A stretch of DNA of 31,964 nucleotides from Candidatus Zixiibacteriota bacterium (lineage in GTDB: Bacteria > Zixibacteria > MSB-5A5 > SM1-73), in assembly GCA_023129805.1 (NCBI GenBank), contig JAGMBK010000002.1, forward strand, positions 1-31,964. The letters run 5' to 3'. The notes below the pieces were generated by a model. The model did not search any database and was not told the origin of the DNA. It was given only the letters and a program-made list of their open reading frames with translations. The translations under genes were made by a program, and so were the position numbers. Below, in pieces: positions 29,856 to 31,964 of this stretch; positions within the stretch are counted from its first letter, which is position 1, and each line of letters opens with the position of its first letter.

Positions 29856-31964
29856 CTACCTTAACAAGACCATCTTTTTGGTTTCGGAAAAGTCTCCAGC
29901 TTGCAGACGGTAAAAATAAATTCCGCTGGAAACATCGTTGCCATTATCATCTTTTCCATCCCAATCCACCAACTTGTGCCCTGCTTTCAAAAACTGATCC
30001 ACCAAGGTTCTGACCTTTTGACCTGAGATATTGTAAATCTCGATCTTCACCTGACCGGAGTGGGGAAGCAAAAATTCTATATTGGTGGTCGGATTGAATG
30101 GATTGGGATAGTTCTGGAATAGGACAAAATCAGAAGGTGGAGATTCGCCTTCGTCTATCTCTCGTACATCATCTGTGTAAACTACATAAGTTAAGTCTGT
30201 AGATGGATCCCAGTAAATATAACCACACTCAAAATTGCTTCTTCTGTAACTGCCCCATTGATATTCATCTGATGTTGGAAAGCCTAAGAGGTCACTGGAG
30301 AAACCCAGGTCTTTATACCTTTGACCTATCGCACCATGAAATTCCCAGGCGCCATACTCGTTTGTCCAATTAATTGCTCCATAGGTGTTGTCGGAATACT
30401 CAAAACGTTGGTACTTTCCAGTGATTCCAGAACAGCCAGATTGAGCGGCGACATGCACAGGACTTGTAGCAAAAAGAAGGTATGAACAATACGGTCCGGG
30501 ATACCCACTACTGGTGTTATCTTCATTTAGATGATACGCATCAATAATGCTCTGTTTTGCACCGCTTGGCGCATCTTGTCCAATGGCGTAGAGATCATAT
30601 CCTGAGCTAAACATGCTTGCTATGGATGCGGTAACTTCTATCACATCAGGCCACCAGTCTTTCCCGTTCCATTGTAGTGCTTCCCCAGATCTAATCCATC
30701 GCTTTTGGCCATTCCAAACCAAATACACTGGATCAGCGCCTTGTTGTTTGATTAATAATCCATTAGACGAATCAGCATTTGGGGTGATAAATCTTGGGCC
30801 ATGAGGATAATTGTTTGGATCGAAAACTTCTGGAGGATAATCAGTAATCTGGTCTATGCCCCATCCGGGAAGAGGAGACATCTGGTTTATTACATCTGCA
30901 GTGGTAACCCAATAAAGCTTGCCATTTTGAAGCCAATAGACCGGGTCTGTGCCAGAAACTCGGACAAGTGTTGATTCTTGGGGGGACAAACTCAGGAATG
31001 CTGCCTGGAGGTCCGGTCGGGGACCAATGTTCCCATAGGGCGGAGTAACCTGAGGCGTGCCCGTGTTTACCAGAGCGGTTCGGAGATAAGCAGGGGACGG
31101 TGGAGTTGCGGAAATATTCGCCTTCCAGTATCCCATGTAACAAGCGACCACCCCGGCGACGATCGCCGAAGCGCTGGAGGTCCCGGAAAATGTATTGATG
31201 TACCAATAGTTTTCCCCTTCGGCGCTATAGAGGTTACCGTATCCTGTGGTGACCACGTTTTCGCCCCAGCCTTGAAGATCGAATCGGGAGCCGTAGCTGG
31301 AAAAAGAAAGCTTCTGGAGGTCGCCGGAGTATGCCCCTCCAGCACCCACAATGATCGCCCCTGAATTTCCGTACCAAGTGAGGGCATCGGTATTGAAATA
31401 GCCATTCCCGCCCGCCTCGACCACATGGATGCCGTTCGAGACAGCATTGACAATGGAGGCATAGACTGCGTTGAACGTCTGAGGGTCGGGGGAGATGCTG
31501 GTCCACCACTCGATGGGAATGAAGTAGTCGTAGTAGGGTACATAGTCCCACTGCTCCTCCAAGAGGATCACATCCCCTGCAGACAGGTTGGCAATCGCTA
31601 CAGCCATAGCACCTGGAACATTCCACGTTGGGAAGCAAGTGCCACAAGTTTTCAAGGATGCCCCATAGCAAATACCAGTAGTCCCCCAGCCATTGTTGTC
31701 GGAAACCAGTATACCAATGACGGCGGTGCCATGGTCTTCGTTAACTTCGTCTACATTCGAATTGATCTGAGAACCAAGGGCTTTGCTTATGTCCGCGTGG
31801 TTGTAGTTCCAACCCCCCTCCAGATCACACACGGTCACGCCAGCTCCATTCCCACCCGGTTGGGCCCAGGCATATTCGGCGTTAATCCCTGTCGGCGTGG
31901 AACTTGCTGGATCCAAGTAGCCTTGCTGCGGGACATAATTGGGCGGTGTGAAGGGTGGAGGTAT
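29856..31964 (-). CDS. Secreted subtilase (S8) with LGFP and sorting domains (partial, N-terminus off window)
   Basis: The frame is open to the window edge, so signal peptide and propeptide are missing; 702 residues are visible. Counted from the Met/Leu codon at 31914, the triad is D31 in VTVCDLEGGWNYNHADI, H61 in EDHGTAVIG and S246 in FSGTSSASAIVAG, with oxyanion-hole N170 in EAGGNGYF. After the catalytic domain come two similar modules, RVSGTDPVYWLQNGKLYWV and IKQQGADPVYLVWNGQKRWI, probably carbohydrate- or surface-binding beta units. An LGFP-type repeat follows (GAIGQRYKDLGFSSDLLGFP, then GYIYWDP). The end is the NPFNPTTNIEFLLP...SGIYFYRLQ...KKMVLLR sorting domain, the same type as in the C10 peptidase. 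It should be an active exported protease attached to or released from the cell surface. Confidence 0.92.
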   Translation of the reverse strand: MPPPFTPPNYVPQQGYLDPASSTPTGINAEYAWAQPGGNGAGVTVCDLEGGWNYNHADISKALGSQINSNVDEVNEDHGTAVIGILVSDNNGWGTTGICYGASLKTCGTCFPTWNVPGAMAVAIANLSAGDVILLEEQWDYVPYYDYFIPIEWWTSISPDPQTFNAVYASIVNAVSNGIHVVEAGGNGYFNTDALTWYGNSGAIIVGAGGAYSGDLQKLSFSSYGSRFDLQGWGENVVTTGYGNLYSAEGENYWYINTFSGTSSASAIVAGVVACYMGYWKANISATPPSPAYLRTALVNTGTPQVTPPYGNIGPRPDLQAAFLSLSPQESTLVRVSGTDPVYWLQNGKLYWVTTADVINQMSPLPGWGIDQITDYPPEVFDPNNYPHGPRFITPNADSSNGLLIKQQGADPVYLVWNGQKRWIRSGEALQWNGKDWWPDVIEVTASIASMFSSGYDLYAIGQDAPSGAKQSIIDAYHLNEDNTSSGYPGPYCSYLLFATSPVHVAAQSGCSGITGKYQRFEYSDNTYGAINWTNEYGAWEFHGAIGQRYKDLGFSSDLLGFPTSDEYQWGSYRRSNFECGYIYWDPSTDLTYVVYTDDVREIDEGESPPSDFVLFQNYPNPFNPTTNIEFLLPHSGQVKIEIYNISGQKVRTLVDQFLKAGHKLVDWDGKDDNGNDVSSGIYFYRLQAGDFSETKKMVLLR

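Noticed and set aside
30841..31671. Several overlapping frames of 120-160 residues within the subtilase gene
   Set aside because: All lie in other frames or strands of a catalytic domain with an intact Asp-His-Ser triad.

Overview
The window looks like a piece of chromosome from an uncultivated, probably anaerobic bacterium of the FCB (Fibrobacteres-Chlorobi-Bacteroidetes) superphylum, for example a Zixibacteria- or KSB1-like lineage. The best evidence is two large secreted peptidases that end in the NPFNP...GIYFYR...KKM(I/V)LLR sorting-type domain (24215-27055 plus, 29856-31964 minus). An ETF plus membrane Fe-S oxidoreductase module, a 2[4Fe-4S] ferredoxin and intergenic spaces full of small hairpin repeats agree with this. 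The lineage is an inference; no rRNA or other phylogenetic marker is present.

Layout. 1-368 (minus): edge-truncated PD-(D/E)XK nuclease-like gene. 678-3946 (minus): class I aminotransferase, a HEPN-like orphan, a thioredoxin, and an unusual protein joining the zinc-binding (CC/RIS) domain of Rel/SpoT enzymes to a winged-helix-like domain. 4109-8933 (plus): two-component pair, a 1384-residue GAF/PAS histidine kinase and a NarL/FixJ response regulator. 9298-12040 (plus): ferredoxin with a clear promoter, a LapA-like membrane protein, archease and the RNA ligase RtcB; a 176-bp repeat lies between archease and rtcB. 12041-13330: no gene, a dense mosaic of palindromes and direct repeats. 13331-16268 (minus): three secreted or membrane-anchored proteins of unknown function. 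16269-17100: no complete gene, a decayed ORF behind a hairpin leader. 17101-19517 (minus): mutM, nadA and a DUF1858 redox protein; a second, opposite-strand copy of the 176-bp repeat lies between nadA and mutM. 19872-23957 (minus): etfB, etfA and the Fe-S oxidoreductase behind a good promoter, with a small inverted-repeat element between etfB and etfA. 24215-27055 (plus): C10 (streptopain-like) peptidase. 27374-28345 (minus): cystathionine-beta-synthase-type PLP enzyme. 28992-29792 (plus): exported beta-rich protein. 29856-31964 (minus): subtilase with LGFP and sorting domains, truncated by the window edge.

How the parts work together. EtfAB and the membrane oxidoreductase should pass electrons from acyl-CoA dehydrogenase-type enzymes to the quinone pool. 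RtcB and archease form an RNA repair/ligation pair. The kinase and regulator form a cytoplasmic sensing circuit. The two peptidases are predicted to share an export and surface-sorting route.

The most unusual items are the Rel zinc domain without a (p)ppGpp synthetase, the families of small mobile-looking repeats whose hairpin arms change while pairing is kept, and the three-gene envelope cassette. I found no CRISPR array, tRNA, rRNA or intact insertion sequence.
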